DNA of 64,000 bases from Clostridium sp031626875 (GCF_031626875.1 NZ_JANDMF010000007.1:1-64000), one strand, 5' to 3'; counted from the first letter of the stretch, positions 1-9,490 are shown. The notes: generated by a model not told the origin, from the letters alone. A program made the numbers and translations.

Positions 1-104
1 CATTCTTCTTTATAGTTCTTGCAGTTTTCTCAATACTTTCAGCTCTAGTTGTAATCCCAATTCCTGAATTAGAGCAAGAAATTGAAAAGAAAGAAGCAGC
101 TTAG
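1..104 (+). CDS. C-terminal end of a membrane protein, probably a sugar transporter (partial)
   Basis: The window opens inside a reading frame that runs from position 3 to a TAG at 102-104. The visible 33 residues are one hydrophobic membrane segment followed by a short charged tail (ELEQEIEKKEAA). This is how many MFS/GPH sugar permeases end, and the glycosidase genes that follow fit a sugar importer. The family call is an inference from context, because the rest of the gene is outside the window. Confidence 0.5.
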   Translation, partial: FFFIVLAVFSILSALVVIPIPELEQEIEKKEAA

Positions 105-293
105 TATTTTAGGCAATTTTAAAACAATTTAAAGACTATAAGTCTCATATTTTAATGTTATGGAAATGTTTTTGGAAATTTTACAAAAAGAGATACTATT
201 TTTGCAAATAAATAAGACTAGTTTCTTGTTTGTAAATGATAGTATTTATATAAATTGAAAAAGTAGTTTCGCAGTAAGAAGAGGAGAATGAAT

Positions 294-2003
294 ATGGTAG
301 ATTTAAAAGCAAAACCTTTTTATTTAAAGGATAAAGATATTATATGGGTAGAGAGAACATTTGGTGAAATGGATTTAAATGAAAAAATAGGACAACTATT
401 TTGCCCTGTTGGTGTTACAGATAATGAAGAAGAGTTAAAAGCATTTTTGACAAAGATAAAACCTGGTGGAATGATGTATAGGCCAGGAAAAGGTGAAGAA
501 ATAAGAAAAATTCATAAGGTTCTTCAAGATAATTCTAAAATTCCACTTCTTCTTTCAGCAAACCTTGAAGCAGGGGGAAATGGGATTGCAACAGATGGAA
601 CCTATTTTGGAAAGCAGATGGAAGTTGCTGCTACTGATGATGAGAGCATGGCATATAAATTGGGTTTGGTTTCAGCTAGAGAGGGTCGTGCAGCTGGATG
701 TAACTGGGCTTTTGCACCAATCGTAGATATAGATATGAATTTTAGAAATCCTATAACTAATGTAAGAACTTATGGAAGTCATCCCAATAAGGTAGTTAGA
801 ATGGCGAAAGAATGTATGAAAGGTATAAATGAAGCAGGCCTTGCAGTATCTATAAAACATTTTCCAGGGGATGGAGTAGATGAAAGAGATCAACATCTTT
901 TAAGTTCTGTAAATTCATTATCAGTGGAAGAATGGGATAAAACTTATGGAATGATATATAAGGAATTAATAGAAGCAGGAGCTCAAACTGTGATGGCAGG
1001 ACATATTCTATTACCTAGTTATAGCAAAAAACTTAATCCAAGTTTAAAGGATGAAGAAATAATGCCAGCGACTTTATCAAAAGAATTATTAAATGGATTG
1101 TTAAGAGAAAAATTAGGATTTAATGGACTTATAGTTACAGATGCAACTCCTATGATTGGATTTAATGTTGCAGAAAGAAGAGAGATATCAGTACCAAAAT
1201 CTATAGCTTCTGGATGTGATATGTTCTTATTTAATAAAAATGTAGAAGAAGATTTTAATTTCATGTTAAATGGAATAGAAAATGGAATTTTATCTATTGA
1301 AAGAGTGGATGAGGCTGTTATAAGAATTTTAGCAACTAAAGCTTCTTTAGGATTACACAAGCAAAAAGAAGAAGGTACTTTAATTTTAAAGGAAAAGGAA
1401 TTAAGTGTTTTAAAGTGTGAAGAACACGAAACTTGGGCAAGAGAATGTGCAGATAAATCTGTAACTTTAGTTAAGGATACTCAAAACCTTTTACCAATAA
1501 CTCCAGAAAAGTATAAAAGAATTAGATTATATGTGTTAGGTGATAGTGATGATGGTGGCTTTAAAGAAGGAGAAAAAGCAAGTGATAAAGTAAAAGAAAA
1601 GCTTGAAAAGGAAGGCTTTGAAGTTGATGTGTTTGATAACAAAAGATTAGACTTTAGAGAAATATTTCAGGGTGGAGTGGAAGAATTAAAATCAAAATAT
1701 GATTTAATTTTATACCTTGCAAATATAGAAACAGCCAGTAACCAAACAACAGTAAGAATAGATTGGATACACTTGATGGCAGCAAATGCTCCATGGTTTG
1801 TAAATGATATCCCAACTATGTTTATATCTATGGCGAATCCATATCACTTATTAGATGTACCTATGATTAAGACATTTATAAACGCCTATTCATCTAGTGA
1901 ATATGTAGTAGATGCAGTAATTGAAAAAATCACAGGAAAATCTGAATTTAAAGGAATTAGTCCTGTAGATCCATTCTGCAATGTGTGGGGAGCAAAATTT
2001 TAA
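294..2003 (+). CDS. Glycoside hydrolase family 3 protein, NagZ-type catalytic domain
   Basis: A GH3 enzyme acting on beta-linked sugars; no signal peptide, so cytoplasmic. The NagZ-type motif KHFPGDG is followed by a D-x-H pair (DQH), the general acid/base dyad of NagZ-type GH3 enzymes, at about residues 188-201; the nucleophile is probably the Asp in VTDAT near residue 283. The last 180 residues resemble the second alpha/beta domain of two-domain GH3 proteins. An ATG at 288 lies only one base after the GAGGAG ribosome site at 281-286, so the ATG at 294 (spacing 7) is the better start. It heads a cluster with beta-phosphoglucomutase and a rhamnosidase. His-type GH3 enzymes can be phosphorylases, which would fit the neighbouring mutase; substrate unknown. 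Confidence 0.88.
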   Translation: MVDLKAKPFYLKDKDIIWVERTFGEMDLNEKIGQLFCPVGVTDNEEELKAFLTKIKPGGMMYRPGKGEEIRKIHKVLQDNSKIPLLLSANLEAGGNGIATDGTYFGKQMEVAATDDESMAYKLGLVSAREGRAAGCNWAFAPIVDIDMNFRNPITNVRTYGSHPNKVVRMAKECMKGINEAGLAVSIKHFPGDGVDERDQHLLSSVNSLSVEEWDKTYGMIYKELIEAGAQTVMAGHILLPSYSKKLNPSLKDEEIMPATLSKELLNGLLREKLGFNGLIVTDATPMIGFNVAERREISVPKSIASGCDMFLFNKNVEEDFNFMLNGIENGILSIERVDEAVIRILATKASLGLHKQKEEGTLILKEKELSVLKCEEHETWARECADKSVTLVKDTQNLLPITPEKYKRIRLYVLGDSDDGGFKEGEKASDKVKEKLEKEGFEVDVFDNKRLDFREIFQGGVEELKSKYDLILYLANIETASNQTTVRIDWIHLMAANAPWFVNDIPTMFISMANPYHLLDVPMIKTFINAYSSSEYVVDAVIEKITGKSEFKGISPVDPFCNVWGAKF

Positions 2004-2021
2004 GCTTGAGAGGTGTAAAAA

Positions 2022-2666
2022 ATGAGTATTAAAGCAGTAATTTTTGATTTAGATGGAGTTATAGTTTCAACAGATGAGTATCATTATAGAGCTTGGAAGA
2101 AGATGACTGATGATGAAGGAATATATTTTGATAGAACAATAAATGAGAGACTTCGTGGAGTTAGCAGAATGGAAAGCTTAGAAATAATTTTAGAAAAAGC
2201 TAAAAAGACATACAATAATGAAGAAAAAAATCAAATGGCAGAAAAGAAGAATTATTTATATAGAGAGTTACTAAATCAGCTTACTCCAAATGATATATTG
2301 CCAGGGGTTATGAAAGTACTTGGAGATTTAAAAGAAAATAATATAAAAGTAGCTATTGGATCATCAAGTAAAAATACTCCATTTATTCTTGAAAAAATAG
2401 GACTTAAAAATTATTTTGATGGAGTTGCTGATGGTAATGGGATAGAAAATAGTAAGCCAGATCCAGAAGTCTTCTTACTTGCAGCAAGTAAGTTAGGGAT
2501 AAATTCAAAGGAGTGTTTAGTAGTTGAAGATGCTGACGCTGGTGTTGAAGCAGCTATTGCTGGTGGAATGAAAGTTTTAGCTGTTGGCTATGCTTCAAAC
2601 AATCTTAAATCAAATTATAGATTTAAAGATTTATCTTTTGTTGATGTAAAGGATTTGATTAGTTAG
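2022..2666 (+). CDS. pgmB: Beta-phosphoglucomutase (HAD superfamily)
   Basis: Interconverts beta-D-glucose 1-phosphate and glucose 6-phosphate. HAD motif I DLDGV at residues 9-13 supplies the Asp nucleophile and the Asp acid/base; the cap domain carries the beta-PGM signature RLRGVSRMESLEIIL; motif II is the SSS of IGSSSKNT, and SKPDPEVFL and VVEDADAGVEAA are motifs III and IV. Length 214 aa is normal. It starts 18 bases after the GH3 stop with its own AGAGGTG site. Beta-PGM serves pathways that release beta-glucose 1-phosphate, normally by a phosphorylase, but no GH65-type phosphorylase gene is visible nearby. Confidence 0.9.
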   Translation: MSIKAVIFDLDGVIVSTDEYHYRAWKKMTDDEGIYFDRTINERLRGVSRMESLEIILEKAKKTYNNEEKNQMAEKKNYLYRELLNQLTPNDILPGVMKVLGDLKENNIKVAIGSSSKNTPFILEKIGLKNYFDGVADGNGIENSKPDPEVFLLAASKLGINSKECLVVEDADAGVEAAIAGGMKVLAVGYASNNLKSNYRFKDLSFVDVKDLIS

Positions 2667-2705
2667 TTATCTAAAGTTTTAATTTTTTAGTAAGAGGTGT
2701 AACAC

Positions 2706-5546
2706 ATGAAAATAATTAGAATGAAAACAAATCATATAAGGAATCCATTAGGATTTTATTTAGGAAAACCTAAGTTTTCATATGTAGTAACAGATACTAA
2801 TGCAATAAAGCAAGAAGCTGCTCAGATAGAAGTAGCTCTTGATGAAGGATTTAATGAAATAGTTTTTGATAGTGGGAAAAAAGAAAATATAGATAGTCTT
2901 GGATATGAATTAGATATAGAATTAAAGTCTTACACTAGGTACTATTGGAGAGTAAAAGTTTGGGCTGATAATGATGAAAATGCAGTTAGTGATATAGCTT
3001 GGTTTGAAACAGGTAAAATAGGTGAAGTATGGAGTGGAATATGGATAACTCCAGAAATAAATAAAGATATACATCCAGTTATAATTAAAGAATTTAATAT
3101 TGAAAAGAAAATAAAATCAGCTCGTGCCTATGTTTGTGGTTTAGGGCTTTATGAAATAAACATTAATAATAGGAAGGCAGGAGAAGAATACCTTACTCCA
3201 AATTGTAATGCCTATGATAAGTGGATTCAATATCAAACTTATGATATTGCTGATAGTTTAAAGTTAGGTGAAAACAAGATAGAAGTGATGTTGGGAAATG
3301 GATGGTACAAAGGTAGATTTGGATTTGAGGGTGGAGCAGTAGAAATATATGATGATAAATTTGCACTATTATGTGATATAGTTGTAAATTTTGAAGATGG
3401 AACAAATACTATCATAAAATCAGATACTACATGGAAGTGCAGAGAAAGCAAAATCAAATTTAGTGATATATATGATGGAGAAATGCAAGATGATTCTTTT
3501 AAAGGTGAAAAAACTTATAATGTAAAAGAGATAGAGTTAGGCTATGGAAGACTAAAAGAAAGATTAAGCTTGCCAGTTGTTATTAAGGAAGAAATTAAAC
3601 CAATTGAAATTATAAAAACACCTCTTGGAGAAACTGTATTAGATATGGGACAAAATATGGTGGGATGGATAAAATTTAAAACTAGTGCTCCTAAAGGGAC
3701 GAAAATTATACTTGAATATGGGGAATTACTTCAAGAGGGTAATTTCTACAAAGATAATTTACGTACTGCCAAAGCGAAGTTTGAATATATATCAGATGGC
3801 TTAGAAAAAGAAGTTAGACCTTATTTTACTTTCTATGGATTTAGATATGTAAAAATAACTGGATGGATAGGTGAAGTTAAGGTAGAAGATTTTACAGGTT
3901 GTGTTTTATATTCTGATATGGAAACAACAGGGCATATAGAAACTAGTAATCAATTAGTTAATAAGTTGTTTTTAAATGCTTTATGGGGACAAAAAGGGAA
4001 TTTCTTAGATGTTCCTACAGATTGCCCACAAAGAGATGAAAGAATGGGATGGACAGGAGATGCACAAGTTTTCTCAGGGACAGCAGCATTCAATATGGAC
4101 ACATATGCATTCTTTAGTAAATATGGATTTGACCTTTATGCTGAACAAAAGTCATTTAATGGAATGGTTCCAATGGTAGTACCATCAATTAACATGACAA
4201 GTGGAGGGTCTAGTGCATGGGGAGATGCAGCTACCATTATTCCATGGACAATGTATCTATATCATGGGGATAAAAGAATTTTAGAAAATCAATTTGATAG
4301 TATGAAATCTTGGGTTGATTATATTAGAAGAGCTGTTGAAAAAAGTGGCTCAAGGAGATTATGGACTACAGGTTTCCACTTTGGAGATTGGCTAGCTTTA
4401 GATGGAGAAAATCCAAGTATGCCAACTGGTGGGACAGAAGAAAGTTATATAGCATCAGCATATTATTGTTATTCCTCTATGTTAGTGGCCAAAGCAGCTA
4501 AAGTTATAGGAAAAGAAGACATATCAAAAGAATATGAAACTTTATCAAGGGAAATAAGAGAAGCTATAATAGATGAGTATTTTACTAAAAATGGACGTTT
4601 AGCCTTAAAAAATCAAACAGCATATATAGTTGCACTATTTATGGGGTTAGCACCTGAAGAACATAAAGAAAGGGTAGCTAAAGATTTGTTTGATAGAATA
4701 TCAAAGGATAAAGGATACTTAAAAACAGGTTTTGTAGGAAGTCCATATATATGCAGGGTTTTATCAGAAAATGGGTATAATGAAATGGCTTATAAACTAC
4801 TATTGAATAAGGATTATCCAAGTTGGTTGTATCCAGTTACCATGGGGGCAACAACTATTTGGGAGCGTTGGGATTCCGTACTTCCTGATGGAAAAATAAG
4901 TGGAACAGATATGAATTCATTAAATCATTATGCATATGGTTCAATTGCAGAGTGGATGTATAGAATTATGTGTGGAATAAATCCAGTTGAAGACGCTCCA
5001 GGATTTAGGCATGTTAAACTTACACCAATGCCAGATTATCGTTTTAAATATGCAAAATCAAGTTTTAATTCCCCAGTAGGTTTATATGAAAGTGGATGGA
5101 ATATAGAAGAGGATGGAAGTTTAGAATTTAAATTTATTATACCATTTAATGCATCAGCAACATTAATATTGCCACATGTAAGATTAGATAAATTATATGT
5201 AAATGGAGAACTATTAAAGGAAAGTAAATTAAAAGTTAATAGTGATGAATCAATTAATTTAGTAAGTGGAACCTATGTATTTAAGTATATACCTACAGAA
5301 TCTTATATTAAATATTACAATATAAATATGAGTTTATCAGAATTGTTAGAAAACCAGGAAGTTAAACAAGTATTTTCTGAAGAATTAAAATCAGCTTTAG
5401 AATTACCAGAAGACATGATTAAAAATGTTGGATCTATGTCTATTAGAGAATTATCTCATTTGCCATTTTTTAATGTAAGTGAAGAGGAAATGAATAAAAC
5501 AGATGAGAAATTAAATAAAATAAAAATAGATATTGGAATAATATAA
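2706..5546 (+). CDS. Alpha-L-rhamnosidase, GH78 family
   Basis: Removes terminal alpha-L-rhamnose from glycosides such as plant flavonoids or saponins. The N-terminal beta-sandwich domains fill about residues 1-400; the (alpha/alpha)6 barrel begins near residue 410 and carries the GH78 hallmark DVPTDCPQRDERMGW at 435-449 and WERWDS further on. No signal peptide is seen, so rhamnosides would have to be imported. After the C-terminal beta domain there is a helical tail of about 75 residues starting near MSLSELLENQEVK, not part of the catalytic fold. It is the last gene of the GH3-pgmB cluster, 39 bases after pgmB, with site AGAGGTG. Confidence 0.92.
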   Translation: MKIIRMKTNHIRNPLGFYLGKPKFSYVVTDTNAIKQEAAQIEVALDEGFNEIVFDSGKKENIDSLGYELDIELKSYTRYYWRVKVWADNDENAVSDIAWFETGKIGEVWSGIWITPEINKDIHPVIIKEFNIEKKIKSARAYVCGLGLYEININNRKAGEEYLTPNCNAYDKWIQYQTYDIADSLKLGENKIEVMLGNGWYKGRFGFEGGAVEIYDDKFALLCDIVVNFEDGTNTIIKSDTTWKCRESKIKFSDIYDGEMQDDSFKGEKTYNVKEIELGYGRLKERLSLPVVIKEEIKPIEIIKTPLGETVLDMGQNMVGWIKFKTSAPKGTKIILEYGELLQEGNFYKDNLRTAKAKFEYISDGLEKEVRPYFTFYGFRYVKITGWIGEVKVEDFTGCVLYSDMETTGHIETSNQLVNKLFLNALWGQKGNFLDVPTDCPQRDERMGWTGDAQVFSGTAAFNMDTYAFFSKYGFDLYAEQKSFNGMVPMVVPSINMTSGGSSAWGDAATIIPWTMYLYHGDKRILENQFDSMKSWVDYIRRAVEKSGSRRLWTTGFHFGDWLALDGENPSMPTGGTEESYIASAYYCYSSMLVAKAAKVIGKEDISKEYETLSREIREAIIDEYFTKNGRLALKNQTAYIVALFMGLAPEEHKERVAKDLFDRISKDKGYLKTGFVGSPYICRVLSENGYNEMAYKLLLNKDYPSWLYPVTMGATTIWERWDSVLPDGKISGTDMNSLNHYAYGSIAEWMYRIMCGINPVEDAPGFRHVKLTPMPDYRFKYAKSSFNSPVGLYESGWNIEEDGSLEFKFIIPFNASATLILPHVRLDKLYVNGELLKESKLKVNSDESINLVSGTYVFKYIPTESYIKYYNINMSLSELLENQEVKQVFSEELKSALELPEDMIKNVGSMSIRELSHLPFFNVSEEEMNKTDEKLNKIKIDIGII

Positions 5547-5614
5547 CTGGCATAAAGGGATAGATGTGTAGTATACTATGTTCATATCAAATAATTAATA
5601 AATCAGTTAACCTT

Positions 5615-5664
5615 GAAGATAGTGAGTAGAAGTTAATTTTACTTACTATCTTCTAATGTTTTTT
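5615..5664 (+). terminator. Terminator of the glycosidase cluster
   Basis: Arms at 5615-5628 and 5640-5653 form a 14-bp stem with one G-T pair, and a T-rich tail follows at 5658-5664. It closes the + strand cluster and overlaps the 3' end of the convergent RemA-like gene. Confidence 0.75.
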
Positions 5665-5873
5665 AGATTAATGCTACATAAGATTACATAATCATTATCT
5701 GTAATTATTATAGACTTTGTTTTCCTTCCATAATTAGCATTTATCAGCCTGCCTAGAATTTTGGCTTGTTGAATTACTTTTTTTCCTTTCAGTGATTCAG
5801 GTTTTAATATATCTACAATCCTATTTGAAGCAATTAAATTTCCATGACCTATTTTGATTAAATTAACTTGCAT
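5646..5873 (-). CDS. RemA-like protein (DUF370 family)
   Basis: A 75-residue protein matching the RemA/YlzA (DUF370) pattern: an N-terminal KIGHGNLIASNRIVDIL block and the conserved YGRKTKSIIITD block near residues 48-59. In Bacillus, RemA is a DNA-binding activator of biofilm matrix genes. The canonical remA lies beside gmk and rpoZ; this copy is alone, so it is a paralogue or a species with an unusual location. It is convergent with the rhamnosidase and preceded by a reverse-strand GAGGTATAT site. Function here is inferred from family only. Confidence 0.8.
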   Translation of the reverse strand: MQVNLIKIGHGNLIASNRIVDILKPESLKGKKVIQQAKILGRLINANYGRKTKSIIITDNDYVILCSINLKNIRR

Positions 5874-6025
5874 AAATATACCTCGATTTCTATTATTTAC
5901 AATATAATCTATATCTAATATAAAGGAAGTTTATGCCAATACTGTGACAATATTATTAAAAAAAGATTATAATAGATGAAAAAATGATTATCTTTTTTAT
6001 AATTTTATTATTTATACAAAGTAAT

Positions 6026-7363
6026 CTAGTGCGAGTTTGTTTCAATAGAATCAAGTATTATTGGGATATTTTTTGATATTTGTTTTTCATTTGTTTCACT
6101 AATAGTAACTCTAAAGTAATTATTACATCTATATTCTTTAAGAAAACATTCACGAGTATCAAATAGCTTAATGTTTTTATGATATAGTGAAGTCAGTATT
6201 TTATCATAATTTAAAGGATTATATGTATAAATGCAGCCAAAATATCCAGAGTTAGGAATGTTATATAGTATATTTCTGTGTCTATATTCTGATAAGGACT
6301 TTTTTAAGCAATTCATACGATTGCTGTATAAATTAACTAATTGTTTCATGTGGGAATCAAACATACCATTCTTTATATATATTTCTAAAGCTCCCTGTGA
6401 CAAAATTGGACTGGTAATATCAGACCATCTTTTGTATTCTAAAAAAATATTAATTAAGAGGTCAGGTAATATAAGTGCAGCAACTCTTAAGCCAGGCATT
6501 AATACTTTTGAATAACTTTTTAAATAAATCACTCTAGATAATGTATCATAAGAAATCATAGGATCATTTTTTTTATTTATATCTAAATCAGCAGCAATGT
6601 CATCTTCGACTATATACACATCGTATTTTTCCGCTAGTCTAATAATTTCTTGCTTTTCAAATCTGTTATATGAAGTTCCAGTTGGATTGTGAAATCTAGG
6701 TATACTATAGAAAAATTTAATATTACCATATTTAAATAACTTCTCTAATTCATCTAAATCTATTCCATTAAAACCTCTGTTTACACCAAGTGTTGGAATA
6801 TTGTTAAGTTCTAAAAATTTTATCATTCCATAGTATGTAGGTTGCTCGACAAGAATGTTGGTTTTACCATTTGGAAAAGGCATAACAGATAAAATGTTTA
6901 AAGCCTGTTGAGAACTTGAGGTGATGATTATGTTATTAGGTTTGGTAAATATTTGATAATTTTGAATGTGTTTTACCAATACATTAATTAAAGAATTTAA
7001 TCCTCTAGGATCAGAATAAGTAAAAAGTTTTTCTTTATATAATTCTATGGATTTGTTTAAGCAATGTTGAAAATTTTCATATGGAAAAGTTTCAGAATTC
7101 AAATTTACAGCTGAAAAATCTATTAGAGATTGTTTAGAAGAAATTTCATTATGAAAATCATTGACTAAATAATATCCACTTTTAGGTACTGGATAGATAA
7201 TATGATCATGCTCAAGTTTTTCATAAGCTTTTAAAACTGTACCTGTGCTGCAGTGAAACAGTTCTTTTAGAGATCTTATAGAAGGCAACTTTTGAGGATG
7301 GTTAAGTTTTTGATGTTTTATATCATTTCTTATGTATTCAATAATTTCTTCATACTTTAGCAT
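6026..7363 (-). CDS. MocR/PdxR-type transcriptional regulator (GntR HTH plus aminotransferase domain)
   Basis: An N-terminal GntR winged helix (residues 1-70, with KLPSIRSLKELFHCSTGTV) is joined to a fold-type I aminotransferase domain. Visible PLP features are HNPTG at 225-229, the ED pair at 253-254 and the Schiff-base Lys286 in SYSKVLMPG. Such proteins sense PLP-linked ligands rather than catalyse. Length 445 aa is typical. The start has a strong AAAGGAG site. It is divergent from the KDPG aldolase gene with a perfect 12-bp palindrome between them, so autoregulation and control of that gene are plausible. Confidence 0.88.
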   Translation of the reverse strand: MLKYEEIIEYIRNDIKHQKLNHPQKLPSIRSLKELFHCSTGTVLKAYEKLEHDHIIYPVPKSGYYLVNDFHNEISSKQSLIDFSAVNLNSETFPYENFQHCLNKSIELYKEKLFTYSDPRGLNSLINVLVKHIQNYQIFTKPNNIIITSSSQQALNILSVMPFPNGKTNILVEQPTYYGMIKFLELNNIPTLGVNRGFNGIDLDELEKLFKYGNIKFFYSIPRFHNPTGTSYNRFEKQEIIRLAEKYDVYIVEDDIAADLDINKKNDPMISYDTLSRVIYLKSYSKVLMPGLRVAALILPDLLINIFLEYKRWSDITSPILSQGALEIYIKNGMFDSHMKQLVNLYSNRMNCLKKSLSEYRHRNILYNIPNSGYFGCIYTYNPLNYDKILTSLYHKNIKLFDTRECFLKEYRCNNYFRVTISETNEKQISKNIPIILDSIETNSH

Positions 7364-7384
7364 TTTATAAAGCTCCTTTAAAGT

Positions 7385-7396
7385 TGTACTAGTACA
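7385..7396. promoter_or_regulatory. Perfect palindrome in front of the MocR gene
   Basis: TGTACTAGTACA reads identically on both strands and lies 22-33 bases upstream of the MocR start codon, in its leader or promoter. A self-regulatory operator is the simplest reading; this is inferred from position and symmetry only. Confidence 0.45.
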
Positions 7397-7557
7397 GAAT
7401 GTTATTTTTTTCGTTGATATATAGATTACACTATAATACCATAATTGTATAGCAAATTTTAGTTAAGAGTGAATATTTATGAGGATACATAAAACCTAGA
7501 GAGTATAGGTATCATGAAAAACTTAATTAAAATATTAAATTATTATGAGGTGTCAAA

Positions 7558-8202
7558 ATGAAAAAAAATGAAATATTAAAGAGTATATTAGATGCTGGAG
7601 TTATTGCAGTAATTAGAGGTGATTCAAAGGAACAAGCAAATAGAATAGTAGATGCTTCAGTAAAGGGTGGGATAAAAATTATGGAACTTACAATGACAGT
7701 TCCAGAACCATTAGAAATGCTAAAAGAAGCCATTGAAAAATATAGAGGTACAGATGTAATCGTTGGAGCAGGAACTGTTTTAGATTCTGAAACAGCTAGA
7801 GCATGTATACTTTCTGGAGCACAATTTATTGTAAGTCCAAGTTTAGATGTATATACATTAAAACTTTGCAATAGATATAAAGTTTTAGTTATGCCAGGAA
7901 TTATGACTGTTAAAGATGCAATAACTGCTTTAGAATATGGGGTTGATATAATCAAAATATTCCCAGGTAATTTGTATGGACCATCTGTAATTAAATCATT
8001 TAAAGGGCCACTTCCACAAGGAGATTTTATGCCAACAGGTGGAGTTTCAGTTGAAAACTTACATGAGTGGATAGAAGCAGGTGCTGTTGCTATTGGAACT
8101 GGTAGCAATCTAACAAAAGGAGCATCAACTGGGGATTATGATGCAGTTGAAAATGAAGCTAGAAGATTTATTGAAGCATATAAAAAAGCTAAGCAAGATT
8201 AA
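7558..8202 (+). CDS. eda: KHG/KDPG aldolase
   Basis: Splits 2-keto-3-deoxy-6-phosphogluconate (or 4-hydroxy-2-oxoglutarate) to pyruvate plus an aldehyde. It is a class I TIM-barrel aldolase: Glu43 in MELTM, the phosphate-binding GAGTV near 70-74, and the Schiff-base Lys133 in IIKIFPGNLYGP, then FMPTGGVS. Length 214 aa is typical. Start ATG 7558 has a GAGGTG site. No kdgK or uronate isomerase gene is adjacent, so the source of the substrate is not shown; the divergent MocR regulator may control it. Confidence 0.93.
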   Translation: MKKNEILKSILDAGVIAVIRGDSKEQANRIVDASVKGGIKIMELTMTVPEPLEMLKEAIEKYRGTDVIVGAGTVLDSETARACILSGAQFIVSPSLDVYTLKLCNRYKVLVMPGIMTVKDAITALEYGVDIIKIFPGNLYGPSVIKSFKGPLPQGDFMPTGGVSVENLHEWIEAGAVAIGTGSNLTKGASTGDYDAVENEARRFIEAYKKAKQD

Positions 8203-8299
8203 TATAAGAAAAATTAAAATCTTTTACTTCCATTATGGGAATTTATAAAGAAAGGTTAACAGGGACATATATGATAAGGCCAAGAATAAATAATGATTT

Positions 8300-9490
8300 C
8301 TAACAATTAAGATTTTTAATAATTTCTAATAAAAATAATACAGTAGGTAATATTAATTCAGAATCAATAGTGTCTAATGTGTCTAATGATGTATGTGTAT
8401 AATCGAGAGCACCATCATAAAAGTCAGATGATGTAACAGCTAAACAAGGAATTTCATTAAAGGCAAATGTACAATGGTCACCAGCAAACCATTTATCACC
8501 TTTTACTATATGTTTATTATTTTGAATTATATTATCTAGTTGAGTGACTATGTTATTTTCAAGGTTATAATATGAAATTGCTGTTTTTGAATTTTGGTGA
8601 CAAGGTGAATCTATATTTATTACTAATTTAATTTTAGATTTTTCTTCAATGATATAGTCAAAATATTTCAGTTGTCCATTAACACCAAAATATTCTTCAC
8701 TATTGAATGGGACAAAATCTATATCAAATTTTGTTTCTATAGATTTTAAACTTTCCATTAACTTCATCAAAACAGCAACACCAGTAGCATTGTCAAGGGC
8801 TCCTTTAGTGTTGTATTTACTGTCCATATGTGCACATATTATAATTTTTCCAAGACTTTTTTTAACTTTTTTAGAAGCAACTAGTTGTTTACTTTTACTA
8901 GGTTTATTTTTAGATTTGATTTCTAATTGTATATCTGATTTGTTCTTAATAAGTTCTAAAATTTCAGGTAATAAGTTGTGGCTTGCATAAGCAGTAGGAA
9001 TTAAGAAATTCCCATCTTCAAACATTGGAAATGGATTCATTCCGTTAAATTGACTTTTTCCGGTTAAAGAAATTATAGCTTTAGGGTTTTGGATTTCTAA
9101 TATAGAAATAATTTCCTTGTGCTCATTTGGATAATAAAAAGGAAAATCTTTTGGTTGCAAAGCACCTTGAGCTAAACTACCATAAATAATTAAGATTTTA
9201 TCTTTTAATTGTTTTTCTTTTAGTTCTTCTATGGAATTTATAAAAAGTACTTTTCCAGTTCCATTAAAGTATTGTGAAAATGGACTAGCAGAAATACTTA
9301 GTTTAATTGCACCAATTGTTAAAATAGATTCTCCATATTCCCAAACAATACAATCAAATGGTAAAGAAGTAACACTATATCCTTCATTTATAAATAGCTC
9401 TTCCATATATTTTAGAAGAATATCATTTTTTTCAGTACCCACTGGACGTTCTATTGTAACTCTTTGTAAAAAATCTAAACTATTAATCAT
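8300..9490 (-). CDS. M28 family zinc peptidase
   Basis: A 396-residue M28 aminopeptidase-like protein. The two-zinc site is visible in order: His221 in CAHMD, bridging Asp233 in GALDNATG, the catalytic Glu pair 265-266 in NSEEYFG, Asp294 in NIDSPC and a His in YTHTSLD near the end. An insertion between residues 60 and 200 corresponds to a PA-like region. There is no signal peptide, so it is probably cytoplasmic. The start has an AAGGAG site on the reverse strand. It is a single-gene unit; substrate not predictable. Confidence 0.87.
   Translation of the reverse strand: MINSLDFLQRVTIERPVGTEKNDILLKYMEELFINEGYSVTSLPFDCIVWEYGESILTIGAIKLSISASPFSQYFNGTGKVLFINSIEELKEKQLKDKILIIYGSLAQGALQPKDFPFYYPNEHKEIISILEIQNPKAIISLTGKSQFNGMNPFPMFEDGNFLIPTAYASHNLLPEILELIKNKSDIQLEIKSKNKPSKSKQLVASKKVKKSLGKIIICAHMDSKYNTKGALDNATGVAVLMKLMESLKSIETKFDIDFVPFNSEEYFGVNGQLKYFDYIIEEKSKIKLVINIDSPCHQNSKTAISYYNLENNIVTQLDNIIQNNKHIVKGDKWFAGDHCTFAFNEIPCLAVTSSDFYDGALDYTHTSLDTLDTIDSELILPTVLFLLEIIKNLNC

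Noticed and set aside
672..896. Reverse-strand frames inside GH3, GH78, ilvD and other genes
   Set aside because: They are shadows of well-supported genes, with composition typical of antisense frames and no ribosome sites.
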